Notes: generated by a model not told the origin, from the letters alone. Counted from the first letter of the stretch, positions 25,385 through 35,859 are shown. The stretch: 64,000 nt of DNA from Gimesia alba (GCF_007744675.1 NZ_CP036269.1:2583546-2647545); one strand, 5' to 3'. Made by a program: numbers and translations.

Positions 25385-26209
25385 ATGATGGTAACCCCCA
25401 AAAAATTAGATAGAAAATCGAAACAAAAATGGTTTCAATTGACTGTGCTGCTGGGGGCACTTGTTGTTTGGGGGATGCATGGTGCTGCTCAGCAAGTGAC
25501 CCCTCGAAAAGCGAAATCGCAGGCGGCCGCTTCGACTTCTGGTACGCCAGAATCCAGTCAGACAGAGTCGGACAAAAGCAAAACACAGCAACGAGTTCCA
25601 GATCCCAAGCAGGTCGGTCGGGAGTCGGAAAGCATTGTCCAGGTCGCCAACCTGGTTTATGCCGGTGTCAAAAGCAGCCAGTGTTTTTCAGATCACTTTC
25701 TGGTTGAAGTCGAAAAACATTCAGCGATCTCTACCAGTCGTCGATTCCACGCGGTCAAACTCAGTTCCGATGAACTGTTCAATTTTCCGATGGTGATTAT
25801 GACGGGAGAGGGGGAGTTCCGGCTGACCGATGCGGAGCGGAAAAACCTGAGAACCTACGTTGAACGAGGGGGGCTGCTGCTGGCTTCCGCAGGCTGTTCA
25901 TCGGGAGAGTGGGATCGCTCATTCCGCAAAGAGATGGCCACTGTCTTTCCCAAAAATTCACTGAGCCAGATCGCAATGAATCATCCCGTTTTTAACACGG
26001 TATTTGAAATCAAAAAATTAGTGGCCAAACACGGGAAGCCGCGTCCGCTCAATGGAGTTTCGTATGAGGGACGACTGGGAGTGATTTATTCCCAGGACGG
26101 CTTAAATGATACCGCACATACTCAAGGTTGCTGCTGTTGTGGCGGTAATGAAATCAAGAACTGCGTCCAGATCAATGCGAATATTCTCGCTTACTCATTG
26201 ATCTATTAG
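25385..26209 (+). CDS. DUF4159 domain protein, exported
   Basis: A 274-residue protein with a signal peptide or anchor (residues ~19-37, TVLLGALVVWGMHGAAQQ), a Ser/Gln/Lys linker, and a DUF4159 domain from about 85 on (FNFPMVIMTGEGEFRLTD, LRTYVERGGLLLASAGCSSGEW, FRKEM). DUF4159 has an amidotransferase-like fold and is common at the end of planctomycete MoxR/VWA operons. A Cys-rich motif, QGCCCCGGNEIKNC, lies near the C-terminus and could bind metal; this is unusual enough to note. It starts 62 bases after the preceding gene, with an AAAGGAGA ribosome-binding site. Confidence 0.9.
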   Translation: MMVTPKKLDRKSKQKWFQLTVLLGALVVWGMHGAAQQVTPRKAKSQAAASTSGTPESSQTESDKSKTQQRVPDPKQVGRESESIVQVANLVYAGVKSSQCFSDHFLVEVEKHSAISTSRRFHAVKLSSDELFNFPMVIMTGEGEFRLTDAERKNLRTYVERGGLLLASAGCSSGEWDRSFRKEMATVFPKNSLSQIAMNHPVFNTVFEIKKLVAKHGKPRPLNGVSYEGRLGVIYSQDGLNDTAHTQGCCCCGGNEIKNCVQINANILAYSLIY

Positions 26210-26268
26210 TACATCGTGGAAAAGTTTCCAACATTCGACTTTGATGAACACAGGCAAAAGCTCCTGAA

Positions 26269-27708
26269 ATGAATGATTCACCTACGCCACGCAACCGGAT
26301 CCTGCTGTCGACGATTGTCGGGATTTGTGCGATTTCCATCGTGAGCGTTGCTGTCGTCAAAGGGCTGAAGCAGGATCAAAACCTCCCGCAGACCGCTCAG
26401 GAGGACGTTGCCGTTGCTCGCCCGATCACATTGATCGCCAGTTGCGATACGGCAGGCTGGATTGTGCCCTGTGGCTGTACGTCGAATCAATCGGGAGGGC
26501 TGCTCCGACGCGGAACTTATGTTGCTGCTGAGCAGCAGAACTCAAAAGTGGTTCTTGTCGATGTGGGAGGCGCAGCTGGCGGAGAATCTTCCTATAACCG
26601 GACCAAATTCGAAGCAATTCTGCAGGGAGAAATTCAGATGGGAATCGCCGCTCATAATTTGGGCGGCTCGGAAATCAAACTGGGAGCCGATTACCTGCAG
26701 GAACTGCAGAAGAAAATAGAGATCCCTTTCGTCTCAGCCAACATTCGCGATGCCGATGGAAAGTTCATTGCGGAGACAAAACGTCTGGTGGACGCGAGCG
26801 GAACGCGTCTGCTGATCGTGGGCGTTATTTCGCCGCAGTATGCTGTTTCTGGCTTGCAGATCAGTTCCCCCCGCGATGCTGTATTGGCAATCGTCGATCA
26901 AAATAGAGATTTGTATGACTGGCTGATCGTGCTGGCGTATATGCCAGAAGAAGAGTTACGACGTTTTGCTGCTGAGCTGCCGGAGGCGGATGTGATTCTG
27001 GGCGGAGCCACGCACCAGAGCATCGCTCCCGGTTCCATCGGGCCGACGACTGTGGCGGCGGCAGCCAATCAGGGGAAATTTCTGGTGCAGCTGCAGCCGC
27101 CCCCCGGAAACCGCCAGGCTGGCTGGGAGGGGCGCGTGGTGGAAATGACGGAAGACTTTTCCGACAACGAGCAGCAAAAACAGAATCTGCAGGCATTTTA
27201 TGCGGAACTCGAAAAACGGGATTTTACCGCGAGTGAAACCGGATTTTCTCCACCTCTGCCGGTGAATCCTCCTGCCGGTTACTTGATCGCGGGAACCGAA
27301 TCCTGCCTGAAATGCCATCCGGCAGATTGCGACCAGTGGGAACGTTCGGCGCACGCACATGCCTGGAAAACATTAACCCGATCGGGGGCGCACGTCGACT
27401 CTGACTGTCAGCGATGCCACACGACGGGCTTTGGTTTACCCGGTGGTTTTGTTTCAAGGGGCCAAAGCCCTGAGCGGATCGATGTGGGCTGTGAAAGTTG
27501 TCACGGCCCTTCAGCCGCCCACGTTCAGAATTCTGCAAACAGGACACCATTTTTAGCCAGAGATCAATGTGTTTACTGCCACGACCAGGAAAACAGTCCG
27601 GAGTTCAATTACGAAGAATACTGGAAACAGATCATCCACGGTCAGCAGCCCGCCGTCGCAGCATCGTTTCAGCAACGCCTGGAAACAGGTACGGAGGCTA
27701 AACCGTGA
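26269..27708 (+). CDS. Metallophosphoesterase-like / tetrahaem cytochrome c protein
   Basis: An exported redox protein of 479 residues. One N-terminal membrane helix (ILLSTIVGICAISIVSVAVV) is followed by a UshA/5'-nucleotidase-like calcineurin fold (ITLIASCDTAGWIVPCGC, then GGLLRRG, VLVDVGG, LGGSEIKLGADYL). Four c-type haem motifs come after it: CLKCH ~346, CQRCH ~380, CESCH ~408 and CVYCH ~434, plus spare His residues for a second axial ligand. The usual D-x-H metal motif at the start of the phosphoesterase is replaced by a Cys-containing version with P-C-G-C at 67-70, so hydrolase activity is doubtful. Related UshA-like proteins with this Cys motif are sometimes selenoproteins; here the codons are TGT. 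The next gene overlaps its stop. Confidence 0.85.
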   Translation: MNDSPTPRNRILLSTIVGICAISIVSVAVVKGLKQDQNLPQTAQEDVAVARPITLIASCDTAGWIVPCGCTSNQSGGLLRRGTYVAAEQQNSKVVLVDVGGAAGGESSYNRTKFEAILQGEIQMGIAAHNLGGSEIKLGADYLQELQKKIEIPFVSANIRDADGKFIAETKRLVDASGTRLLIVGVISPQYAVSGLQISSPRDAVLAIVDQNRDLYDWLIVLAYMPEEELRRFAAELPEADVILGGATHQSIAPGSIGPTTVAAAANQGKFLVQLQPPPGNRQAGWEGRVVEMTEDFSDNEQQKQNLQAFYAELEKRDFTASETGFSPPLPVNPPAGYLIAGTESCLKCHPADCDQWERSAHAHAWKTLTRSGAHVDSDCQRCHTTGFGLPGGFVSRGQSPERIDVGCESCHGPSAAHVQNSANRTPFLARDQCVYCHDQENSPEFNYEEYWKQIIHGQQPAVAASFQQRLETGTEAKP

Positions 27709-30700
27709 TGAGCAGAACAAGACGAATCCCGACAGGGAGTATCCATTTAACTGGCATCGTGCCGCATGCTCTGGTGCGAGCTGTCCGCAGTGTGGGTTTA
27801 CCAGGTTTACTGTCTCTCTGCGTCATGCTGAGTCCCGCGGTGGCTCAACCAGACACTGAAGTATTGGAAGCCAGAAAACCGGCTGTTGCGCAGGCAGAGC
27901 AGTTGCCCTGGCTGGAGTCGCTGCCGCAGGCTTATCAACAGGCTCAACAGCATGGTAAACCGATCTTCTTACGACTGGAAGGAAAATCCTGTCCCTACTG
28001 CAAAGTGCTCGACGAGGAAATTCAGAAAACGGTTGCCCAGAATGAACTGAAACGCTGGATGCTGGTGCGGCTGGATGTCGACCAGTCTCCCGCTGCTGCA
28101 CAGCAGATGGCCGTCGGTCCGATTCCAGCTCTGCGTCTGCTGACGCCGACCGGCCTGGTGATCGAGTCGAAGGATGGGGCTATGGCTGCAGGGGATCTCG
28201 TCGAATGGCTGCAGGAGCATTATGAGGCTGCCGCAGTCATTCCGGAGAAAGCCTTGCTGGCTACCGGCGCTCCCGATGCATTAGACGTGATTCGTCTGGT
28301 CAAACTGTTCAAAAAACGGGATGCCACACTACGTGAGGCCGCCATTCAGCGCCTGCTGCCCTATCCCGATGCCGCAGCGCCGCTGGTGGTGAATGCATTT
28401 TCCGAAGGCCCGCTCGCTTCACAACTGTCTGCACTGGAACTGCTGCGCGAATGGAAGGCCCCCGTTGAAGGACTCGATCCCTGGAATCCAAATTCTCTCA
28501 GTCTGGAACGACTGCAGAAACTGACCGGCTGGCTCGAACAGATTGATGACACACAGGAAACCCTGGTACGAAAAAAACTGACCCCGGTCGAGCTGAATTC
28601 CTGCTCCAAGATGATAGACACGATGTTGACAACGACTCCGGAAGAGGCACGCGCTGTCCGAGAACGCCTGGCCCGCTATGGTCGACTGCTGCTACCGGAA
28701 GTGACTGCTCGGTTGAAATCTGTCGAAACAGATCAGGCACGGGAACGCTTAACTGCGTTGCGTTACAGGCTGGTCGCGCCAGACAGGTTGGTGCTGGAAT
28801 GGCCCGGCGGCATTGATCGACTGGCGGCGACCGATGTGACGGTCCGGCACAAGGCCATTGATGAGCTCTCAAAACGTGCGACATCACAGGAAGAAGAACT
28901 GCTGCTGGAGCTCTTCAGTGACCCGGCACCACTTGTCCGGGAAATCAGTCTGCGAACGTTGACCACAGTGGGAGGGACTTCGGCCAGGAAGTCCCTGATC
29001 CAACTCTTGAATGACCCCGAGCCCAATGTCCGCGCTGCAGTCCTGAAACAGCTCGCTGAGAAGCCGTCTGCCAGTATTGTCCCCTCAATTGCCACGTATG
29101 TGGAACAGGAAAAAGATCCGGATCTGGTTGTGCATGCGGTGCGATTCTTTCGCGAGGCGAAAGGCAATGCGTCAGCGGAAGCACTGGTCAAACTGTTTTC
29201 GCATTCCAGCTGGAGAGTGCGGGCGGAAGCCGCCGAAGCCATCACCAAGGTCGTGGGACGTTACTCGCCTCAAAAAACCTTACATGCCGATATTTTTATG
29301 GCCCTGATCAAGCTGCTGGACGATGAAGACAGCTTCGTAGTCAGTCGTGCGGTCGATGCGCTGGCAGAGGCCGATCTGGTCGTGGCTGTGGAACCGTTGG
29401 CGAAAGTGGCGGCGCGGCATCCGGAGCTGGCGACATCTGTGATCAAAGCGCTTTCCCATGGGGAAAAACAGAGAGTCAAATCAATTCCTTATCTGCGTGA
29501 GTTCTGCAGACACAAAGAAGCTGAAGTTCGCGCTGCAGCCATCACCGGTTTGTGTGAACTCACACCCAAAGAAGTGAAGGAGGAGCTGCGTGAATTGCTG
29601 GCTGATCCGGAGAGTTCCGTACGGACGGCTGCGGCAAATGCCTTGTTTGAAATTCTCCGGTTCGAAAAAAATCCCGCCTCGGTGGTGAGCGTGGGATCCC
29701 CTTTTTCAGACGCGATTACCAGGAAATTGAACTCAGCACTGGCTAACAAAACAGGAGCCACCGGGAGCGACACTCAGAAAGAGGATGAAGAAAATGCACC
29801 CAAGACCCAGACCGAAGACGTTCCCAATCAACAGCATACTCGAGATTACGAAAACAGGCTGCAGTCGATCCGGGAAGGAAAATTCAGAGCCGCGTGGATG
29901 TTTGAACTGGTGCCCTTGCTGGAATCAATGCTGACGCAGGAATCGGTGGATGAGCAGTTGGCTGGCGCTCGCGCCCTGATCGGGCTGGGAAAGGATCAGC
30001 ATACCATTCCTCGAATACAGGCCATTTTAAAATCGCATCCTGAGCACATCAGCAGCATTGCCAGTGTTCTGCCCTGGTTGCTGTGGGACGATCGAGTTCA
30101 ACTCTTTGAGGAAATGATTCAGGTTGCCCCCGCTCCGTCAGATTTATACGAAACGGTCCGGCGGATGGCGGGACCTCGTGATTACCGGGCAGTGAATGCA
30201 TTCTGGAAACTGCTGACCCGCCAGGATATGGACGCCGCGCTGGCCTTTATGATTATCAGGAACTTCAGGCAGATTTACTTTGGGAAATCCTATTATGATT
30301 TCGATGATTATTCGACCAGCACAAAAAAACGGGTTGCGGCCGACATGGTTCCCCATATTCAATCGAGTGTGTTCTGGCAGAGAACCGTTGCTTTAGCTGT
30401 GTTGCTGTCCGTTTCCCGTGAAGAAGCCGAGAAAATTTCAGAGTCCCTGCTTTCGGAAAAGTCCACATCGGAGCCACTCCGCGAAGTAGCCTTTCATGTT
30501 TATCTTGTTGCGCAAACCAAGACGCAGGCCAGGAATTCTGCGATCAAAGGGCTTTCTGAAAAGAGTCCCGCGCTGCGTAAGATTGCGCTCGCATATCTCA
30601 GCATGGGAACCCAGGCAGTTTCGTCGGTGATGAACAATAAACTGGCGTTGGAATTCAATAACCCTGAAGACAGTCTTTCTCAAAAGTGGGGACTGCCGAT

Positions 30701-31088
30701 TATCCCCGAAGCACCTGATGGACTCGACCCTCAATTGTTGAAGCCGTTACTGAATTCGGATGATCTACAAACCGCAGCCTATGCCGGCTATCTTTTGACG
30801 CTGCTCGATGATCCGGACGGTTTACCAGTCCTGCTGGATTACTGGAGCTATTCCAGGGAAAAGGACCTGCGCTGGACGCGGCTTGTTTTCAGGGCGATTG
30901 CCTACAAAAATGAGATATCCCAGGTGCCGCTGTTAACCTCAATCTACGAGCAGCAGATAAAGCCCCTGGGGTATTACAAGAGTATGACGAAAGAATTTTA
31001 CTGGACGATTCGTATTATGACAGGACCGGATATACTCGCGTTGAGGAAACGGATTCGTGATGAAATCGGAATGCATCGACTACGTTAA
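27708..31088 (+). CDS. Thioredoxin-like domain + HEAT-repeat protein, 1126 aa
   Basis: An exported protein. A signal peptide lies near residues 28-48 (LPGLLSLCVMLSPAVAQ). A thioredoxin fold follows with the active site CPYC (residues ~103-106, in LRLEGKSCPYCKVLDEEI) and a cis-Pro region (VGPIPALRLLTPTG). Then about 900 residues of alpha-helical HEAT repeats, split by an acidic spacer rich in Glu/Gln/Thr near 690. The ATG shares its A with the TGA of the cytochrome gene; a GTG three bases earlier is also possible. Translational coupling with a multihaem cytochrome suggests a role in disulfide or haem-protein maturation in the periplasm, which is inference. No similar length is known to me for a thioredoxin protein. 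Confidence 0.85.
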   Translation: MSRTRRIPTGSIHLTGIVPHALVRAVRSVGLPGLLSLCVMLSPAVAQPDTEVLEARKPAVAQAEQLPWLESLPQAYQQAQQHGKPIFLRLEGKSCPYCKVLDEEIQKTVAQNELKRWMLVRLDVDQSPAAAQQMAVGPIPALRLLTPTGLVIESKDGAMAAGDLVEWLQEHYEAAAVIPEKALLATGAPDALDVIRLVKLFKKRDATLREAAIQRLLPYPDAAAPLVVNAFSEGPLASQLSALELLREWKAPVEGLDPWNPNSLSLERLQKLTGWLEQIDDTQETLVRKKLTPVELNSCSKMIDTMLTTTPEEARAVRERLARYGRLLLPEVTARLKSVETDQARERLTALRYRLVAPDRLVLEWPGGIDRLAATDVTVRHKAIDELSKRATSQEEELLLELFSDPAPLVREISLRTLTTVGGTSARKSLIQLLNDPEPNVRAAVLKQLAEKPSASIVPSIATYVEQEKDPDLVVHAVRFFREAKGNASAEALVKLFSHSSWRVRAEAAEAITKVVGRYSPQKTLHADIFMALIKLLDDEDSFVVSRAVDALAEADLVVAVEPLAKVAARHPELATSVIKALSHGEKQRVKSIPYLREFCRHKEAEVRAAAITGLCELTPKEVKEELRELLADPESSVRTAAANALFEILRFEKNPASVVSVGSPFSDAITRKLNSALANKTGATGSDTQKEDEENAPKTQTEDVPNQQHTRDYENRLQSIREGKFRAAWMFELVPLLESMLTQESVDEQLAGARALIGLGKDQHTIPRIQAILKSHPEHISSIASVLPWLLWDDRVQLFEEMIQVAPAPSDLYETVRRMAGPRDYRAVNAFWKLLTRQDMDAALAFMIIRNFRQIYFGKSYYDFDDYSTSTKKRVAADMVPHIQSSVFWQRTVALAVLLSVSREEAEKISESLLSEKSTSEPLREVAFHVYLVAQTKTQARNSAIKGLSEKSPALRKIALAYLSMGTQAVSSVMNNKLALEFNNPEDSLSQKWGLPIIPEAPDGLDPQLLKPLLNSDDLQTAAYAGYLLTLLDDPDGLPVLLDYWSYSREKDLRWTRLVFRAIAYKNEISQVPLLTSIYEQQIKPLGYYKSMTKEFYWTIRIMTGPDILALRKRIRDEIGMHRLR

Positions 31089-31158
31089 AGCTGATTAGAC
31101 ATCATTAGAAACGAAAACGATATTTAAAAATGTCTCAACTGATGGCAGGAGAAGGACT

Positions 31159-32118
31159 TTGATGAACTCTATGATGATACGCACATTGCTGGTTGTGTTA
31201 CTGTGTACCACTGGAAAACCCGCATTCTCGCAATTTGGGGGAAGCGGAATTCTGGAAGGTGAAGCAGGAACTGTTTCTGGAAACGGCACGGTTGTGATTA
31301 AGAAAACGCCTGCTGTGATGCGCATGCAAATCGATCTGCTTTCCAAGGCCAGTTCCCTGAAAGAGGCATTGGCCGGCCTCAAGGAGAGAATTGAAGCAAC
31401 GCGCGCCCAACTTGCCGCCTTTGGAGCCGATAAAGCATCAATCAAACTTGGCGAACCAAAACTTTCAGCGGGTAAATCTGACAGGCAGCAACAGATGGAG
31501 GCGTTACTGTTAGAAAGGATGAAAAGTCTGAACCGGGGCAAAACACAGAAAAAGAATGCCCCCACCTCACCTGTCACGGTGTCCGTGCAATTGTCCGTAG
31601 AATGGAAACTGAAAGCGAAAACGGTCGAAGAACTATTATTAACGACACATCCCCTGCAAAAAAAAATTAAGGATGCAGACCTGGGAGGCCTGAAAGCAGC
31701 CAGTAAGCTCTCCCCGGAAGAACAGGAAATTATGGAAGAGATGGGGGAAAGGGCGATGTATGGCGGCGACGGGGAAGCCAAACCGGGAGAACCGGTGTTC
31801 TCATTCGCCAGTCCGATCTCCCAGGAGGAAGAAGACAAAGCACTGGCGGAAGCATTCCAAAAAGCCAGGTCGCAAGCATCGCGTCTGTCGAAAGCCGCGG
31901 GTTATGAACTGGGAAAATTGAACTCGATTTCCAGTGATGCTGGATCTTCCGGCGAAGAAAACGAATACGGCTACCGATCTGCTTACTACTCCGTCGCGCG
32001 GAGTTTGTACTCTGCTGAGAATTCAGAAGACAGTCAGGCCGAGGCGGTGAGTGTCCTGCCTAAGCAGGTGAAGTATCATGTAACAGTGACTGCTGGTTTT
32101 GAATTGAAAGAAAAATAA
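31159..32118 (+). CDS. SIMPL (DUF541) domain protein, exported
   Basis: A 319-residue protein with a signal peptide (MIRTLLVVLLCTTGKPAFSQ). The SIMPL pattern is visible: a small Gly-rich start (VSGNGTVVIKKTPAVMRMQI), the helix SSLKEALAGLKERIEATRAQL, and a C-terminal helix AFQKARSQASRLSKAAGYEL, closed by a final beta strand (YHVTVTAGFEL). A lysine-rich spacer follows. SIMPL proteins are periplasmic or outer-membrane proteins of unclear role, often in stress or envelope contexts. It is the last gene of the MoxR operon, 70 bases after the thioredoxin/HEAT gene, and converges with the DUF1552 gene. Confidence 0.82.
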   Translation: MMNSMMIRTLLVVLLCTTGKPAFSQFGGSGILEGEAGTVSGNGTVVIKKTPAVMRMQIDLLSKASSLKEALAGLKERIEATRAQLAAFGADKASIKLGEPKLSAGKSDRQQQMEALLLERMKSLNRGKTQKKNAPTSPVTVSVQLSVEWKLKAKTVEELLLTTHPLQKKIKDADLGGLKAASKLSPEEQEIMEEMGERAMYGGDGEAKPGEPVFSFASPISQEEEDKALAEAFQKARSQASRLSKAAGYELGKLNSISSDAGSSGEENEYGYRSAYYSVARSLYSAENSEDSQAEAVSVLPKQVKYHVTVTAGFELKEK

Positions 32119-32209
32119 GCGTTCGTTACAGAACAGAGCCGGAAATCACAGAGAGACGTTTGACGAGTTCCGCTACCGTGCATCGCTTGCATCGCATTAG
32201 GTCACTGTT

Positions 32210-33598
32210 TCAGGATTTGGCAGGGATCTCTGCGATCTGTTTCGTTGCGATTCCGACGGGGCGGTCCAGCGGAATCCCGATGCACGTCAGTAAGGTACTT
32301 AGCAAGTCGCCCTGGTTTCCTTTCACATCGGGCAGGAAGCGACCTGTGTTGATCGCACCGCCGCCGCTTCCGGCGAGGATGAAGGGCAGGTTGGCCCGGG
32401 TGTGCCGGTCGCCATCTTCGAGTCCGGAGCCCCACATCATGATGCAGTTCTCCAGCAGCGTGCCGTCCCCTTCTTTCAGGCTGTGCATCTTGTTGACCAT
32501 GTAGGCAAACTGGTCGATGTTGAATTTCGTGATCGCGGCGACTTTGTCGACCTTCTTCTTCTCGCCGTTGTGGTGCGTCTGGGAATGATGCTGGTCGTTG
32601 AATCCAAGTTCAGGATAAGAGACGCCGTTCGGGGTCGAGCCAATGTAGGTGCTGACGCGGGTCGTATCAGTCTGGAAGGCCAGCACGTTGAGGTCGCACA
32701 TCACCTGCATGTACTCGCTGCGTTTGTCCCCCTCGGGAATCTTGATCTCGATGGGGGGTGAGTCGGTCTTATGACTGCGGCTCGGGCGGATGCCTGCTTT
32801 CTCAAGGGCCGCTTCTTTCTGACGCATTTCAATGGCGGCAATCCGTCGTTCCACCGAACGCACACTGTCCAGGTATTGATCCAGCTTCTTCTGGTCGGTT
32901 TGGGACAGGGTGCGACGCAAATCGCGGGCACCGCCGATCACCAGATCCAGCATGCTCCGGTCTAAACTGCTCATCCCGTTCGCCGACAGTCCGTCCCCTT
33001 TTTCCTTCTTGTTGAACAGACGATTCAGCACGTTGCGGGGATTGGTCTCCGCGGGAACCGCCTGGGTCGGCGAGCGGAAGCTGCAGTGCGAATAGTAGGC
33101 CTCGTTCAGCCCCGCCTGGTTTTCCTTCCACGTTTGCGGCATCGTGGCCAGTTCCAGTGAAGGCAGAGCGGTAAACGCGCCCAGCGAATTCGCGGCAATC
33201 TGATCGGCGGAGATGGAGATACTGATCTCGTCCCGCTTGTCCGGATCGGGCAAGGCCGCGGTGAGCCACGTCGAGAGTTCGAGCGCGTGCGGCGCGCCTC
33301 GGAAGGGACCGTTGGAAACGCCGGCGATCCCCTTCATCAGCAGACACTGATCAATCACAGGCCGCAGCGATTCAAGGGCAGGGGGCGGCGAGGTCAGAAA
33401 CGTCTTGGGATCTTTGGGCCAGAACTGATCCATAATCACGCCATGCGGCATATACATGAACCCCATTCGGACCGGCGGCTTGAATTCTTTTTTCTCGCTG
33501 GCTTCGGCCCAGCCCATGACATCCAGCAGAGGTAAGGCCAGTGCGGTTCCCAGGCCTTTCAGACAGGTGCGACGATCGATTTTTTTATAATTGCTCAT
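32210..33598 (-). CDS. DUF1552 protein, Tat-exported
   Basis: A 462-residue DUF1552 protein. The N-terminus is a Tat signal ([19 protein letters not shown]). Family motifs are visible: [28 protein letters not shown], an [13 protein letters not shown]-like segment, [23 protein letters not shown] and [28 protein letters not shown]. The length is typical. DUF1552 proteins resemble alkaline-phosphatase/sulfatase-fold proteins and almost always accompany DUF1592-type cytochromes; their substrate is unknown. It is the second gene of a two-gene minus-strand operon, 60 bases after the DUF1592 gene. Confidence 0.95.
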   Translation of the reverse strand: MSNYKKIDRRTCLKGLGTALALPLLDVMGWAEASEKKEFKPPVRMGFMYMPHGVIMDQFWPKDPKTFLTSPPPALESLRPVIDQCLLMKGIAGVSNGPFRGAPHALELSTWLTAALPDPDKRDEISISISADQIAANSLGAFTALPSLELATMPQTWKENQAGLNEAYYSHCSFRSPTQAVPAETNPRNVLNRLFNKKEKGDGLSANGMSSLDRSMLDLVIGGARDLRRTLSQTDQKKLDQYLDSVRSVERRIAAIEMRQKEAALEKAGIRPSRSHKTDSPPIEIKIPEGDKRSEYMQVMCDLNVLAFQTDTTRVSTYIGSTPNGVSYPELGFNDQHHSQTHHNGEKKKVDKVAAITKFNIDQFAYMVNKMHSLKEGDGTLLENCIMMWGSGLEDGDRHTRANLPFILAGSGGGAINTGRFLPDVKGNQGDLLSTLLTCIGIPLDRPVGIATKQIAEIPAKS

Positions 33599-33658
33599 GG
33601 GAAGGCCTTCAGGTGGGGGGCTGGAATGCAGAGGAAAATCGGGTGTGTGGTTCGTCTG

Positions 33659-35584
33659 TCACTCAATGCGACGATGCGTGAACGGATAACTGGTGACGAC
33701 CTCGGTGATGAGTGTCTGCATGCGATAGTCGTCTTTGGCGATCTTCTGCATCAATTCATCGATCACAATTTCGTCATACCCTTCCAGGCGTCGGCATAAT
33801 GCATAGGCTAACAGTCGCTCGACCAGATTGCGAGAAAACTTTGTGTTCTGCTCGGCGATAATGGCTTTTAATTCTTTAGGATTGGAAAAATGGCGGCCCC
33901 CCGGAAGCTCCCCCGAGGCATCGATGGCCTGACCGTTTTCATCCTGGTCGCGCCAGCGTCCGATGGCGTCGAAGTTCTCCAGGCCGAATCCGATCGGGTC
34001 AAGTAAGCGATGGCAATTGGCACAGACCGCTTCGGAGCGGTGCAGTTCGGTGCGCTCGCGGAGTGTCAGGTTGGCGACCTGTTTTTGATCCTGTTTCTCC
34101 AGTGACGGCACATTGGGCGGAGCAGGGGGGACATGATCCCCGAGCACCTGTTCCAGCACCCAGACGCCTCGATTGACGGGGCTGGTCCGGTTGGGAAAGG
34201 AGGTCGCGGCCAGCACGCCGGGCATTCCCAGGATTCCGCCCCGATTGCCATTGGTCAGCTTGACCTTCCGCATCTCGGAGCCAGTGACGGTTTTTTCCAG
34301 GCCATAGATCGACGCCAGGTTCTCATTGAGGAAGGTAAAATCGCTGTCGATAAAATTCGCAATGCTGCGGTTCTCACGCACGATGCTTTCGAAAAAGAGG
34401 CGGGCTTCATCGTACATCGCCGTGCGCAGGGCGGCGTTCATCTGCGGAAATTTTTCAGGGTCAAACGTTCGCTCGTGCAGATTTCCCAGCTTCAGCCACT
34501 GCGCACCAAAGCCGTCAAACAGGGCCCGCGATCGCGGGGCCATCAGCATCCGCCTGACCTGATCTTTCAGCACCGGCAGCTCGTGCAGCTTTCCCTGATC
34601 CGCCAGCGCCATCAGCTCCTCATCGGGCATGGTGGCCCACAACAGATACGAGAGACGCGAGGCAAGCTGAAAATCATCAAGGGGCACAATTCCCTTCTCG
34701 GTTTCAATCTCCTTGGCCGGCGTGATAAACAGAAACTGGGGAGAAACCAGAATCGCCTTAAGCATCAGCCGACAGGAGGCGTAGTAGCTGAGTTTGTTCT
34801 GTCGTCCCAGGTCAAAGACCTTCAGCAGGACATCAATTTCCGCAGCAGAGGGGGGCCGGCGGTAGGCCTTTCGCGCCAGTGACGATGCCATTTTGCGGGC
34901 GGTCGCTTGATCGTCCGTCCCGGACGGGAGTGGTTCTCCAAAGAGTTGCTTTTGAATTTTGGTGGGCGGTTCCCCTTCCGGCGCCAGAATCTGATTCAGC
35001 ACGTTTTCGGAGATGGCCAGATACTGTTCGAGTTGCAGCGGGGAGAGCGAATTGAGATATCCTTCGCCGCTGACTTCGTCCGGTAGACTGCCGACGATGT
35101 TGGGATCGACGTCCAACAGATCGTGCAGCGTGTTGCCATATTCCGTTTTGGTGAGCCGCCGAATGACAAACGCCCCTGGATCTTTCGGGCTGAGATATTT
35201 CACCTTCTGCAGCCATTCCGCAAACATCCGGCGTTCTTCATCGGTCGGCTGATCCAACCCCTCCGGCGGCATATCGTGCGTTTTCACGCGAGCCGCCGAC
35301 TTCTTCCACTTCTCACTAAAGGCAGCATGACCGGGACTCCGTAGCGCAGGGTCAAAACTGAGCCCGGCTTCGGTGGGCCGTCGGTTCTGGTGACACTCGA
35401 TGCAATACTTTTTGATGAAGGGAGTGACCTGCTTACTGAAAAACTGCTTCGCATCCGCTTTCCGCGCCGCCAGCGTTTTGTCCTCCTTGGACTCAGCCCG
35501 ACTAAACTGCGGACAGACCCACAAGACGCCCCACACCAAAACGGCAATCACGCCGCGAACAAAACGTGCCTCTAAAACTGACAT
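33659..35584 (-). CDS. DUF1592/DUF1588/DUF1587 planctomycete cytochrome protein
   Basis: An exported 641-residue protein. Signal peptide 1-30; PSCyt-type c-haem site CIECH at 61-65; DUF1587/DUF1595 region with [19 protein letters not shown]1592 with [22 protein letters not shown]1588 with [25 protein letters not shown]-type sequence; and a second CxxCH (CANCH) in [24 protein letters not shown]; a DUF1585 helical end closes it. GAGGAG precedes the ATG. It and its DUF1552 partner form a conserved planctomycete pair, presumably an exported redox enzyme, but no substrate is known. Paralogous to the pair at 38-41.6 kb. Confidence 0.95.
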   Translation of the reverse strand: MSVLEARFVRGVIAVLVWGVLWVCPQFSRAESKEDKTLAARKADAKQFFSKQVTPFIKKYCIECHQNRRPTEAGLSFDPALRSPGHAAFSEKWKKSAARVKTHDMPPEGLDQPTDEERRMFAEWLQKVKYLSPKDPGAFVIRRLTKTEYGNTLHDLLDVDPNIVGSLPDEVSGEGYLNSLSPLQLEQYLAISENVLNQILAPEGEPPTKIQKQLFGEPLPSGTDDQATARKMASSLARKAYRRPPSAAEIDVLLKVFDLGRQNKLSYYASCRLMLKAILVSPQFLFITPAKEIETEKGIVPLDDFQLASRLSYLLWATMPDEELMALADQGKLHELPVLKDQVRRMLMAPRSRALFDGFGAQWLKLGNLHERTFDPEKFPQMNAALRTAMYDEARLFFESIVRENRSIANFIDSDFTFLNENLASIYGLEKTVTGSEMRKVKLTNGNRGGILGMPGVLAATSFPNRTSPVNRGVWVLEQVLGDHVPPAPPNVPSLEKQDQKQVANLTLRERTELHRSEAVCANCHRLLDPIGFGLENFDAIGRWRDQDENGQAIDASGELPGGRHFSNPKELKAIIAEQNTKFSRNLVERLLAYALCRRLEGYDEIVIDELMQKIAKDDYRMQTLITEVVTSYPFTHRRIE

Positions 35585-35859
35585 TCAATCACTCCTCAAA
35601 CAGCAACCTTTATATAAACGCATTATAGTTTCTGCATATGTCAGTGTAAACAAGGGTAGGGAGCGGAATGTGTGCCGGGGAAGGGGCGGGGCGCTGATAT
35701 ATTTTACAAGCCGCCGAAAAGAGTCGCTAAAACCATCCTTGGGGAGTTGGTTGGCTGCGTCATCAAGTCAGGTGTATGATGACTCGGTAAATTCGGGTAC
35801 ATCAGTCCTGACGCTTTAAATGTCTGCTGTTTAAAATTTTCCTGGGAACGAGTTTAATC

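Noticed and set aside
34133-34882. 249-codon frame antisense to the DUF1592 gene
   Set aside because: Overlaps a fully motif-supported gene and has no recognisable protein features.
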